A DNA stretch of 64,000 nucleotides, from NCBI GenBank assembly GCA_035555675.1, contig DATMGH010000193.1, positions 1 through 64,000 of the forward strand, read 5' to 3'. The notes below the pieces were generated by a model, which saw nothing but the letters and a program-made list of their open reading frames with translations, searched no databases and was not told the DNA's origin. This document shows positions 1 to 7,527 of this stretch, piece by piece (the stretch's first letter is position 1; each line of letters begins with the position of its first letter). Source of the stretch: Solirubrobacter sp035555675 (GTDB taxonomy: Bacteria > Actinomycetota > Thermoleophilia > Solirubrobacterales > Solirubrobacteraceae). A program made the translations under genes and the position numbers.

Positions 1-921
1 CCACGCCTCCCACAGCGCCTCGATCACGTCCGGGGACAGCGCGTTGGCCGGCGGGTGGTTCAGCCAGACCACGGCGACGTCGCCGCCCTCGCCCCGCCGC
101 TCGACCGCGACCGGTCCGCCCCCGCCGTCCACCAGCGGATAGGGATGAAAGCCCTGCCCGGACGCGACCCCGAGCCGGCCCTGCGCGACCAGGCGGCGCA
201 GGATCAGCGGTGGCTCGAAGTGCTCGCCCCAGCGATCCTCGGCGCGCTCGAGCGCCTCCAGCATCGCGTCCAGCCCGCGCGCGTCGGCGCGCGCGAACGG
301 CCGCCCGGTGCCCAGCTCGACGTCGCGCAGATCCGCCACGCCCTCCTCCAGCACCAGGCAGGCCTCGACGAAGGCGCGCAGCGCCGCCCGCTCGTCCACG
401 TCCCCCGCCGCGACGTCGTGCGCCGCCGCGAACCGCGGCCCGTACGCCGCCTGCAGCCGCTCGTCCCCCACCCCGCGCTCGGCGGCCGCGGCCGCCGCCA
501 CGCGCCCGACCACGTACCCGGGCGCCTCGCCGCAGCGCAGCGCCGCCCGCCGCAGCCGGGCGACGACGTTCGCCGCCGCCTGCTCGGTCTCCGGCGACGT
601 GTCGTCGCCCGCGACCACCTCCACGACCCGCTCGCCGGCGAAGTGCAGCCCCACCACCTTGTCCGGCCGCAGCGTCACCGCCGCGATCTCGCTCACCGAC
701 AGCGTCGCGGTGGTCGTCGCCAGGATCGCGTGCCCGGGGGTGGCGGCGTCGAGCTCCGCGAACGCCCGGTGCTTGGCCTCGATCCGGTCCGGGACGGCCT
801 CGATCACGAGGTCGGCCGAGCCGAGCCCCTCCGCGAGCGGGATCCCGGCGGTCTCGAGCGCCGCGAGGACGGACGCCGCCGCGTCGCCCTCGCCGACGAC
901 GGCGGCTGTGAAGACGAACAT
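1..921 (-). CDS. 3-hydroxyacyl-CoA dehydrogenase / enoyl-CoA hydratase-like fusion (partial, runs off the window)
   Basis: Open reading frame from ATG at 921 down to base 1 without a stop, so the C-terminus is missing. The first part resembles 3-hydroxyacyl-CoA dehydrogenase: ADLVIEAVPDRIEAKH, then AILATTTATLSVSEIA, then GLHF with the conserved His, and an all-helical second domain ending in a GQGFHPYP segment. The last visible residues, VVWLNHPPANALSPDVIEAL, match the start of an enoyl-CoA hydratase/isomerase domain. This order is opposite to FadB/FadJ, where the hydratase comes first. The N-terminus looks short: a Rossmann-like VVGEGDAAAS is followed almost at once by ADLVIEA, so about 40 residues of the NAD fold seem absent and the usual NTS is TTT. 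It probably acts in beta-oxidation; dehydrogenase activity is doubtful. Confidence 0.7.
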   Translation of the reverse strand, partial: MFVFTAAVVGEGDAAASVLAALETAGIPLAEGLGSADLVIEAVPDRIEAKHRAFAELDAATPGHAILATTTATLSVSEIAAVTLRPDKVVGLHFAGERVVEVVAGDDTSPETEQAAANVVARLRRAALRCGEAPGYVVGRVAAAAAAERGVGDERLQAAYGPRFAAAHDVAAGDVDERAALRAFVEACLVLEEGVADLRDVELGTGRPFARADARGLDAMLEALERAEDRWGEHFEPPLILRRLVAQGRLGVASGQGFHPYPLVDGGGGPVAVERRGEGGDVAVVWLNHPPANALSPDVIEALWEAW

Positions 922-930
922 GCCGGGACC

Positions 931-1374
931 CTAGCGATCGAGCTCGGCCTCGAGCTCGAACGAGAAGCGCCGCAGCGAGCGCTCCAGCGCGCCGCGCAGC
1001 TGCCGCCGCAGCCACCAGGCCCGCGCCGGCGCCAGCCGCGTCTTGGGCGCCAGCTCGAGCCGCAGCGTGATCCGCGTCCGCACCCCGTCGGTCTCGAACC
1101 GCACGCGCTGGACGCCGCTGACCCGCTCGTCCTCGATCGCGAGCGTCTGCCCGTCCCCCGCCACGTACGCGACCACGGTCTCCGACACCAGCCCGCGGCC
1201 GCCCGGCGGCGTGACCCACACGCGCCGCGCGCCCGCCTGCGGCCACGGCCCGTCGAGCTTGGACAGGTGCGCGAACCCGTCGATCCAGGACGCCCAGCGC
1301 GAGCGGTCGTACCACAGCTGCTCGGCCTCGATGCCCGGCCCCTCGACCACGACGCTCACGGAGATCGCCCTCAC
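931..1374 (-). CDS. SRPBCC-family (START/Bet v1-like) protein
   Basis: 147-residue protein read from GTG at 1374; upstream in-frame codons exist but would run into the divergent gene at 1403. The pattern (substrate-cavity protein starting with a strand, then WYDRSRWASWIDGFAHLSK, then alternating strands and a long amphipathic C-terminal helix rich in Arg and Glu) fits the polyketide cyclase/START-like SRPBCC superfamily, which binds hydrophobic ligands. No catalytic motif allows a specific role. A -10-like TACTCT lies eight bases before the GTG, so the transcript may be nearly leaderless. It sits nine bases upstream of the acyl-CoA gene and probably shares its transcript, suggesting a lipid-related job. 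Confidence 0.6.
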   Translation of the reverse strand: MRAISVSVVVEGPGIEAEQLWYDRSRWASWIDGFAHLSKLDGPWPQAGARRVWVTPPGGRGLVSETVVAYVAGDGQTLAIEDERVSGVQRVRFETDGVRTRITLRLELAPKTRLAPARAWWLRRQLRGALERSLRRFSFELEAELDR

Positions 1375-1402
1375 GCGCCAAGAGAGTACGGTCCGTTGCA
1401 GC

Positions 1403-2143
1403 ATGTGCTTCCCGTACGACGCGATCGTGCCCGACCTCCCGCCCGGCTTTCGGGCGATCGCCGGCGGCGCGGCGGGCGAGCGCCTGACGCTCACCTCGCA
1501 GGACGGCACCGCGTTCAGCGCCTACCTCGCGGACGCCGAGCCGGCCGCCGCCACCGGCGTCGTCGTGCTGCCGGACGTGCGCGGCCTGTTCGGCTTCTAC
1601 GAGCAGCTCGCGGAGCGCTTCGCCGCGGCCGGGTACCCGGCGATCGCGATCGACTACTTCGGCCGCACCGCCGGCCTCGGCCCGCGCGACGAGACGTTCG
1701 AGTACGCGCCCCACGTCGCGCAGACGACGCCGGAGACCGTCGCGCAGGACGTCGCCGCCGCGCTCGACGCCCTCCCGGCCGAGCGCGCCGTCACGGTCGG
1801 CTTCTGCTTCGGCGGCGCGCAGTCGTTCATGGACGCCACGTTCGGCCACCCGAAGCTCGTGGGCGCGGTCGGCTTCTACGCCTCGCTGCAGCGCGACGGC
1901 CAGCGCTGGACGCTCGATCGCGCGCCGGCGATCACGGTCCCCGTGCTGGCCCTGTTCGGCGGCGGCGACCCGCACATCCCGCCCGACCAGGTCGCGGCGT
2001 TCGAGCGCGCGCTGACCGTCGAGCACGAGGTCCACACCTATCCGGGCGCTCCGCACTCCTTCTTCGACCGCCGCCAGGAGGACTACCGAGCGGAATCCCA
2101 GGACGCGTGGGAGCGCATCCTGGGATTCATCGCGAACCGCTAG
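1403..2143 (+). CDS. Dienelactone hydrolase family protein
   Basis: 246-residue cytoplasmic alpha/beta hydrolase. The nucleophile elbow is GFCFGG with Cys135, the acid is Asp189 in GGGDPHIP, and the base is His218 in GAPHSFFD, the Cys-His-Asp triad of dienelactone hydrolases (carboxymethylenebutenolidase family), which open lactone rings or act on related esters. The N-terminal MCFPYD and a DVRGL segment near residue 60 are also typical. ATG at 1403 was chosen because the family starts just before this point and the divergent gene begins at 1374. Its 3' end overlaps the converging acyl-CoA dehydrogenase gene by four bases. The natural substrate cannot be read from the sequence. Confidence 0.85.
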   Translation: MCFPYDAIVPDLPPGFRAIAGGAAGERLTLTSQDGTAFSAYLADAEPAAATGVVVLPDVRGLFGFYEQLAERFAAAGYPAIAIDYFGRTAGLGPRDETFEYAPHVAQTTPETVAQDVAAALDALPAERAVTVGFCFGGAQSFMDATFGHPKLVGAVGFYASLQRDGQRWTLDRAPAITVPVLALFGGGDPHIPPDQVAAFERALTVEHEVHTYPGAPHSFFDRRQEDYRAESQDAWERILGFIANR

Positions 2144-3306
2144 ACGGCGGCCGGCTCGGCGATCTGCCGCGGCAGCAGCGTCTCGCGCGCGATCACGAGC
2201 CGCTGGATCTGCGACGTCCCCTCGTAGAGCTGCATGATCTTCGCGTCGCGCATCAGCTTCTCGACCGGGTAGTCCTTGATGAAGCCGTAGCCGCCGTAGA
2301 CCTGGACCGCGTCGGTGGCGACCTCCATCGCGGAGTCGGCCGCGAAGCGCTTGGCGTGCGAGGACTCGAGCGTGTTGCGCTTGCCCTGGTCGAGCAGCAC
2401 GGCGCTGTTCCACGCCGCCAGCCGCGACAGGTGCACCTTGGTCGCCATGTCGGCGATCAGGAACTGGATGCCCTGGTGCATCGCGATCGGCACGCCGAAC
2501 TGCACGCGCTCCTTCGAGTACGCGGTCGCGAACTCGAACGCCGCGCGCGCGATGCCCGTGGCCATCGCCGCCACGCCGGGGCGCGTGCGGTCGAGGGTCA
2601 TCATCGCGATCTTGAAGCCCTTGTTCTCCTCGCCGATCATGTGATCGAGCGGGATCTCGGTGTCGTTGAACGTGATGGTCGCGGTGTTCGACGCCCGCTG
2701 GCCCATCTTGTCTTCCTTCTTGTCCACCGTGACCGTGTCGTCCTTGGGCACGATGAAGCAGGAGATGCCGCGGTGGCCCTTCTCCTTGTCGGTCTTGGCG
2801 TAGACCGTGAAGTAGGACGCGTAGCCGCCGTTGGTGATGAAGCACTTGGAGCCGTTGATGACCCACTTGTCGCCCTTGCGGACGGCGGTGGTGCGCATGC
2901 CGGAGACGTCGGAGCCCGCGTCCGGCTCGGTCAGGCAGAAGGACGCGAACAGCGGCGCCTCCGTGAGCATCCCCAGATACTTGGCCTTGAGCTCCTCTGA
3001 GCCGGCCAGCGCGAGCGGCGCGGTCGCCAGGCCGTTGGCGCCGATCGACGTCGCGATGCCCGAGCAGCCCCACGAGAGCTCCTCCTCGATCAGCGCGCCT
3101 TCAAGGTAGGACACGCCCGGGCCGCCGTAGACCTCGGGGATGTGGGAGTTCATGAGGCCGAGCTCCCAGGCCTTCTCGAGGATCGCCTGCGGCCACGTCC
3201 CGTCCCGGTCGTACTCCCAGGCGACGGGCCGGATCTCCTTCTCCGCGAAGTCGTGCGCCATCTCACGGAGCGCGATCTGCTCGTCGGTCAGCGTGAAATC
3301 GACCAT
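2140..3306 (-). CDS. Acyl-CoA dehydrogenase (medium/short-chain type)
   Basis: 388-residue FAD enzyme for the first step of beta-oxidation (acyl-CoA to trans-2-enoyl-CoA, electrons to ETF). All family signatures are present: helical N-domain, FCLTEPDAGSD and WVINGSKCFITNGG in the flavin-binding beta-domain, RVQFGVPI, QVYGGYGF, and the catalytic Glu at about residue 362 in LYEGTSQIQRLVIAR, the position and context used by medium- and short-chain dehydrogenases rather than isovaleryl/long-chain ones. The start has a good AAGGAG eight bases upstream. A 7-2-7 palindrome lies 27-42 bases upstream of the ATG, consistent with repression by a TetR-type fatty-acid regulator not encoded here. Confidence 0.93.
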   Translation of the reverse strand: MVDFTLTDEQIALREMAHDFAEKEIRPVAWEYDRDGTWPQAILEKAWELGLMNSHIPEVYGGPGVSYLEGALIEEELSWGCSGIATSIGANGLATAPLALAGSEELKAKYLGMLTEAPLFASFCLTEPDAGSDVSGMRTTAVRKGDKWVINGSKCFITNGGYASYFTVYAKTDKEKGHRGISCFIVPKDDTVTVDKKEDKMGQRASNTATITFNDTEIPLDHMIGEENKGFKIAMMTLDRTRPGVAAMATGIARAAFEFATAYSKERVQFGVPIAMHQGIQFLIADMATKVHLSRLAAWNSAVLLDQGKRNTLESSHAKRFAADSAMEVATDAVQVYGGYGFIKDYPVEKLMRDAKIMQLYEGTSQIQRLVIARETLLPRQIAEPAAV

Positions 3307-3332
3307 CTCTCAAACTCCTTGCCAGCTCACGA

Positions 3333-3348
3333 TTGACTGGTCAGTCAA
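3333..3348. promoter_or_regulatory. Palindromic operator upstream of acyl-CoA dehydrogenase
   Basis: TTGACTG-GT-CAGTCAA: seven-base perfect inverted arms around a two-base centre, 27 bases upstream of the acyl-CoA dehydrogenase start. Size and symmetry fit a TetR-family operator; the cognate regulator is not in the window. Confidence 0.55.
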
Positions 3349-3396
3349 CAGCTCTAATGGTACCCCGTCGGGGGCGGATCGGCACAATCGACGGAG

Positions 3397-3600
3397 GTGC
3401 AGGATCTGCTCGCATTCGTGATCGTGGCCGTGGTGGTCGTCGCCGGGGTGGCGGGCCTCGCCGCGGTGGCGCTCAGCCGCGCCCCCTACGAGAAGATCGG
3501 CCGCTCGGACCTGACCTTTGACCGCGACGCCGCAGAGGCCGACGCCGACGCGGAGATCGAGCAGTTGCGGGCCACCCTGAAGCGACGGCGCGTCGGGTAG
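3397..3600 (+). CDS. Small single-pass membrane protein
   Basis: 67-residue protein starting at GTG 3397: one N-terminal transmembrane helix (residues about 5-27, rich in Val/Ala) followed by a cytoplasmic tail with an acidic stretch and a coiled-coil-like segment ending KRRR. The GGAG sits directly against the GTG, so the exact start is uncertain. It is followed after ten bases by another small acidic protein. No family recognised; it could be an anchor or small modulator, but nothing in the sequence shows a function. Confidence 0.55.
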   Translation: MQDLLAFVIVAVVVVAGVAGLAAVALSRAPYEKIGRSDLTFDRDAAEADADAEIEQLRATLKRRRVG

Positions 3601-3610
3601 CCTCCCGGGA

Positions 3611-3925
3611 ATGCCTGCCCTGCGCCGCTTCGACGTCGATGAGCTCCTGACCCGTCCCGGCACCTACTTCAATCCCGAGACCGAGATCGTCCTGACCGTC
3701 GACGACTCCGCCACCGTCGACCTCGAGCTCATCTCCGACGACGAGGAGGACGGTGGCGAGTGGATCCTGCTCGGCGACGACCCCGCGATCGACGAGCACA
3801 AGCGCGACGAGCTGATCGAGACGTTCGAGACCCGCCGCGCCCGCGCCGGCACGCCCGACGATCCAGAGGCCGACGAGCTCGACGAGGACGAGGACGAGCT
3901 CGAGCCGGACCCGGACGACTACTGA
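3611..3925 (+). CDS. Small acidic hypothetical protein
   Basis: 104-residue cytoplasmic protein. The first two thirds look folded (LLTRPGTYFNPETEIVLTVDDS then DLELI...EWILLGDDPAIDEHKRDELIETF); the tail from about residue 80 is an almost pure Asp/Glu tract. TAGCCT lies seven bases before the ATG and no ribosome-binding site is visible, so it may be translated from a leaderless transcript; the TAG of that box is the stop codon of the preceding gene. Coding is supported by strong third-position GC and a sharp end before the converging regulator gene. Function unknown. Confidence 0.6.
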   Translation: MPALRRFDVDELLTRPGTYFNPETEIVLTVDDSATVDLELISDDEEDGGEWILLGDDPAIDEHKRDELIETFETRRARAGTPDDPEADELDEDEDELEPDPDDY

Positions 3926-3931
3926 GCCGGC

Positions 3932-4567
3932 CTACTTCGGCTGGAACTCGATCAGCGAGTTGACCAGCCCGAGCGCGACGGCGTGCGCGGACGTGCGCGC
4001 CCCGAGGCGGCGGCGGAGCGCCGCCAGATGGGACTTCACCGTCTCGTCGCCGATCCCCAGGTCCTCCGCGATCTGGCGGCGCTCGAACCCGCGGGCGACC
4101 AGGCGCAGGACCTCCAGCTGCTTGGGCGAGAGCTCCGGCCGCTCGCCGGCGGCCGCCGCCGGGATCGTCGGCGACACGTAGGTCTTGCCGCGCGCAGCGA
4201 GCAGGACGGCGCGGACCAGCTCCGCCGGGTCCTCGGACTTCGAGACCACCGCCTTCGCGCCGGCGGCGAACGCGCGCTGCGCCAGCTGCGCGTCCTCCTC
4301 GGCGGTGTAGATGACCGACGCGAGCCGTGGGAGTCCGAGCTCCAGGCGGCGGCAGAGCTCGAGGCTCTCCAGCTGCGAGCCGCCGAGCGCGGCGTCGACC
4401 ACGACGACGCGCGGTTTGACCTCACGGCAGATCTCGAGCGCTTCGTCGGCGGAGCCCGCGTAGCCGACGACGTCAACCTCGGGCGCGTGGTGAAACAGCG
4501 TGCGGAGGCCCAGGACGACCATGGCCTGGTCATCCACGAGCACGATCGGGAGCGATGTCGTGGACAC
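3932..4567 (-). CDS. LuxR/NarL-type response regulator
   Basis: 211-residue two-domain regulator. Receiver domain: acidic pair Asp12-Asp13 (VLVDDQ), phospho-acceptor Asp58 in VVVVDAAL, conserved Thr in VIYTAEED and Lys in AVVSKSED. A C-terminal LuxR helix-turn-helix follows (LSPKQLEVLRLVARG, then IGDETVKSHLAALRRRLG). The GTG at 4567 is chosen because it puts the first receiver strand at the N-terminus; in-frame upstream codons to 4669 would add a low-complexity leader. No histidine kinase is in the window. It lies downstream of the polymer operon on the same strand, separated by about 100 bases, so it may be independent or a distal member. Confidence 0.85.
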   Translation of the reverse strand: MSTTSLPIVLVDDQAMVVLGLRTLFHHAPEVDVVGYAGSADEALEICREVKPRVVVVDAALGGSQLESLELCRRLELGLPRLASVIYTAEEDAQLAQRAFAAGAKAVVSKSEDPAELVRAVLLAARGKTYVSPTIPAAAAGERPELSPKQLEVLRLVARGFERRQIAEDLGIGDETVKSHLAALRRRLGARTSAHAVALGLVNSLIEFQPK

Positions 4568-4631
4568 GCCCCCGGGTTTAGCAACGGAGGCCGCCGTTGC
4601 CGAGCCCAAGCCCGCCGGGGTTCTCATTTCG

Positions 4632-4645
4632 CCCCCGTATGGGGG
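4632..4645. other. Short hairpin between GH18 lipoprotein gene and response regulator
   Basis: CCCCC-GTAT-GGGGG, a five-base GC stem with a four-base loop in the 102-base gap. No T tract follows on either strand, so a classical intrinsic terminator is not supported; a weak pause or attenuator is possible. Confidence 0.3.
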
Positions 4646-4669
4646 AGGTCGTGTCACACCGGTTGACAA

Positions 4670-5620
4670 CTACCGGAATGTGGGCAGTGCGTGCCAGAAA
4701 TGTGGTGGTTCGCGGCCCAGCGAGAAGAGCCCGATCCAGTGCGCGCCGCGCCGCCGGGCGTCGCGCGCGCGGGCCCGGAGATCGGCCGCGGTCTGGTAGA
4801 CGACGGTGGCGCCGGGCGCCTCGAAGCGCTCGTTGCCGTCCTCGCGCTGCGGGCGGGCGCCGAGGGCGCGGCGCAGCGCCAGCGCGTCGGCGGAGGCGAT
4901 CAGCTCGCCGCGCCCGCCGCGCGGCCAGCGATACCCGAACGCGCCCAGCAGCGGCACGGCCTTGTGCGGCCCGGCGGCGGCCAGCGCCTTGTCGACGACG
5001 TCGGCGAAGCCGGCCCGCGTCGTGACCGGGCCGGGGCGCGAGCCGGCGTGGCTCTCGTTGTAGCCCGCGGCCAGCAGCAGGTCGGCGCTGCGGCCCAGCG
5101 CGCGCCAGTCGTAGGCGGCGCCGCTGCGGGCCACGTAGACCGCGAGCGAGCGGTGCGCCGCGTGCAGCGCCGCCGCCGCCTCCCTCACGAGCCGGCTGAA
5201 CGCGCCTCGCTGGGCCGGCGTCAGCTCCTCCATGTCGAGCGTCACGCCGCGGACGCCGGGCTGCTGCGCGACCGCCCGCAGCGCCCCGGCCAGCCGGGCG
5301 CGGGCCGCGGGCGGCTCCCACGCGCGCGAGCCGCCCGTGTTCACGTTGACGACCGGCCAGACGCGCACGCCGCGCGCGCGGGCGCTCGCCAGCAGCGCGG
5401 GGCGCGGCCCGCCGCGCAGGACGCCGGTCGCCGCGTCCAGCGCGTACCAGTTCGGCGCGGCCACGTCGATCCGGGCGCCGACGGCGCGCAGCCGCTCGAG
5501 CTCCGCGCCGTCGCGGTTGGAGATGAACGCGAAGACGCGCGGCGGGGGCGCCTCGCGCGCGCCGCCGCCACCGCAGCCGGCCGTGCAGGCGGCCAGCGCG
5601 GCGGCCGCGAGCGCGGTCAC
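4670..5620 (-). CDS. GH18-like glycoside hydrolase lipoprotein
   Basis: 316-residue exported lipoprotein: a short hydrophobic signal ending in a lipobox-like LAACTAGC puts a lipidated Cys near residue 12-16. The body follows the (beta/alpha)8 order of glycoside hydrolase family 18: FAFISNRDG, NWYALDAATG, VWPVVNVN, then GVTLDMEEL, where D-M-E corresponds to the catalytic DxE of family 18, then AGYNESH and a C-terminal IGLFSLGR. It starts with GTG overlapping the stop of the preceding GH18 gene by four bases, so it is translationally coupled as the last gene of the polymer operon. Expected to act outside the membrane on a beta-linked GlcNAc-type glycan. Confidence 0.7.
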   Translation of the reverse strand: MTALAAAALAACTAGCGGGGAREAPPPRVFAFISNRDGAELERLRAVGARIDVAAPNWYALDAATGVLRGGPRPALLASARARGVRVWPVVNVNTGGSRAWEPPAARARLAGALRAVAQQPGVRGVTLDMEELTPAQRGAFSRLVREAAAALHAAHRSLAVYVARSGAAYDWRALGRSADLLLAAGYNESHAGSRPGPVTTRAGFADVVDKALAAAGPHKAVPLLGAFGYRWPRGGRGELIASADALALRRALGARPQREDGNERFEAPGATVVYQTAADLRARARDARRRGAHWIGLFSLGREPPHFWHALPTFR

Positions 5621-7527
5621 GGCAAGCGGGGATCGGACCAGATCCGCTCATCCTCCTGCCCGAGCCGCCAGAAGCCGACGCCGAGCCCGCGCTCGCGCGC
5701 GATCGCGACCCGGTTGCCGACCACGCCGGCGTCGCTGAACCACAGCTCGTGCGCCGTGCCGGCGGCGTCCGTGTAGGTCATCCGGTACGAGTCCTGCTCG
5801 GGCATGTAGGTCGCGGGCTGCCCGAGCGCCTGGATGTCGGCGTAGTGCAGCGCCGTCCCCGGGCCGCCCGCCGGCCAGTCCATGCCGTAGAGCAGCGTGC
5901 CCATGACCCACTTCTCGCGGTGGGGCATGGTCGCGACGTAGTCGGCGACCGCCCGCACCCAGGCGACGTCGTCCTGTGCGCCCGGCGCGGACCCCGACCA
6001 GTGCACGCCCCAGCCCATCACGAACAGGTAGTCGGCCTGCTCGCTCAGCGCCGCGTAGTCGAAGGCGGTCGAACGTGGATGGTTCGGCACGTCCGCCGTC
6101 TTGCCGTTGACCGCGACCGAGAGCTGCTTGCCGCGCGCGTGCAGCCGCTGGGCCAGGTCGGCGATGAACGCGGTGAACGCGTCGCGATCCTCGGGGCGCA
6201 TCGCCTCGAAGTCGATGTTGACCCCGTCGTAGCCGTGCTGGTCGACCAGCGCGGCGATCCCGTCCAGCCAGGCCGTCCGGGTCGGCGCGTCGTTGAGGAT
6301 CCGCTGCAGGATCGCCGTGCTCTGGCAGTTCACGCGCGGCATCAGCCGGATCTTGCGGTCCTGCGCGAAGCGGTCGATCAGCGGATCGTCGCGGCCCTCG
6401 AGCGCGGCGCTCGACCGGTTGCAGTCGAAGTACGTCGGATAGACGTGGCTGATCGCCGTGTAGTGAGCGCGGAAGGCGGCGAACGACGCGTCCGTCGAGG
6501 CCAGCACGTACGCGTGGACGTGGCCGGTCGCGGGCGGCGGGTCGGCCTGCGTGATCCGCGTCTCGGGCGACGGCGCCGAGACGCGGCCGCGGCCGTCGAC
6601 CGCGACCACCGACCACGCGTGCGTGGCCTTCGGCGCCAGGTTCGTGAGCGCGATCCGCGGCGCGGCGACCTGGCCGACGACCTGGCCGTCGCGCAGGACC
6701 CGGTAGCCGCGCGGCGTCGCGCCGGACGGCGGATCCCACGCGAGCGCGAGCGTCGTGTCGCTGACCGACACCGCGCGCGGCGCTCCCGGCGCCCGCAGCG
6801 CGGCGGCGCTGGGCACCGGCACCGCCTTCGACGCCCAGCCGAGCGCGTCGACCGCGAGCACCTCGTAGCGCCCGGGCTGAGCGATCTGCGTCCGCGTGCC
6901 CCGCAGCGCCTTGACCGTGCGGCCCGAGGACCGCACCCGGTAGGTCAGCCGCTTGCCCGGCGCCCTGCGCCACGACAGCGTCGAGCCGGCCAGCGTCGGC
7001 CGCGACGGCGGCTTCGGGGCGCGGTGCCCGCGCTTGACGATCACGGGCGCCGAGCGCGGGCCGCCGGCCGCCGCGACGCGGTAGCGCGCGCTGCCGCGGG
7101 CGGGAATCCGCGCGGTCGCGCTGCGCGTCCGGAGCGCGCGCGGGCGGGCGCCGCGCCACAGGCGGTAGCGGCCGTTCCCGGCCGGTTCCCACGAGAGCCG
7201 GACGCGCTTCCCGCTCGGCCGCGCCATGAAGCCGCGCACGGCGAGCGGCCCGCCGACGGTCACCCTGCGCGCGCAGCGGCGCTGGACCGCGTCGCCGAGC
7301 ACGGGCGTGACCGTGATGCGGTGGCGCTTGTCCGGCGCGACCCGCACGCGCAGGCGGCGGCCGCGCGTCTGGCCGATCGTCGCGCCGTCGCGCGCGACCC
7401 GGAACGCGAGCCGCGCTTGTTTGGGTGCGCGCCAGGTGACGGTCGCGGTCGTGCCGAGCGGGTCCGGCACGGCGTCGACGTGCGCGGGGCAGGTCAGCGC
7501 GGCGGCGGCGAGGGCGGCGGCGATCAT
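5617..7527 (-). CDS. Secreted fibronectin-type-III / GH18 glycoside hydrolase
   Basis: 636-residue exported protein. A very short N-terminal hydrophobic stretch is followed by several beta-sandwich modules to about residue 335 (the clearest Fn3 unit contains PGAPRAVSVSDTTLALAWDP). The catalytic module begins at HVHAYVLASTDASF and holds YDGVNIDFEAM, the family 18 DxxxDFE signature with the catalytic Glu, then LSVAVNGKT, YLFVMGWGVHW, WVMGTLLYGMDW and GVGFWRLG. The ATG overlaps the glmS stop by four bases. Family members cut chitin, peptidoglycan glycans or related polymers; here the operon suggests trimming or release of the polymer made by the GT2 gene. Confidence 0.85.
   Translation of the reverse strand: MIAAALAAAALTCPAHVDAVPDPLGTTATVTWRAPKQARLAFRVARDGATIGQTRGRRLRVRVAPDKRHRITVTPVLGDAVQRRCARRVTVGGPLAVRGFMARPSGKRVRLSWEPAGNGRYRLWRGARPRALRTRSATARIPARGSARYRVAAAGGPRSAPVIVKRGHRAPKPPSRPTLAGSTLSWRRAPGKRLTYRVRSSGRTVKALRGTRTQIAQPGRYEVLAVDALGWASKAVPVPSAAALRAPGAPRAVSVSDTTLALAWDPPSGATPRGYRVLRDGQVVGQVAAPRIALTNLAPKATHAWSVVAVDGRGRVSAPSPETRITQADPPPATGHVHAYVLASTDASFAAFRAHYTAISHVYPTYFDCNRSSAALEGRDDPLIDRFAQDRKIRLMPRVNCQSTAILQRILNDAPTRTAWLDGIAALVDQHGYDGVNIDFEAMRPEDRDAFTAFIADLAQRLHARGKQLSVAVNGKTADVPNHPRSTAFDYAALSEQADYLFVMGWGVHWSGSAPGAQDDVAWVRAVADYVATMPHREKWVMGTLLYGMDWPAGGPGTALHYADIQALGQPATYMPEQDSYRMTYTDAAGTAHELWFSDAGVVGNRVAIARERGLGVGFWRLGQEDERIWSDPRLP

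Noticed and set aside
55..3000. Very long plus-strand open frame of Arg/Pro-rich protein
   Set aside because: It is the antisense shadow of the acyl-CoA genes; GC-rich codon bias keeps opposite frames open. The minus-strand products are clear families.
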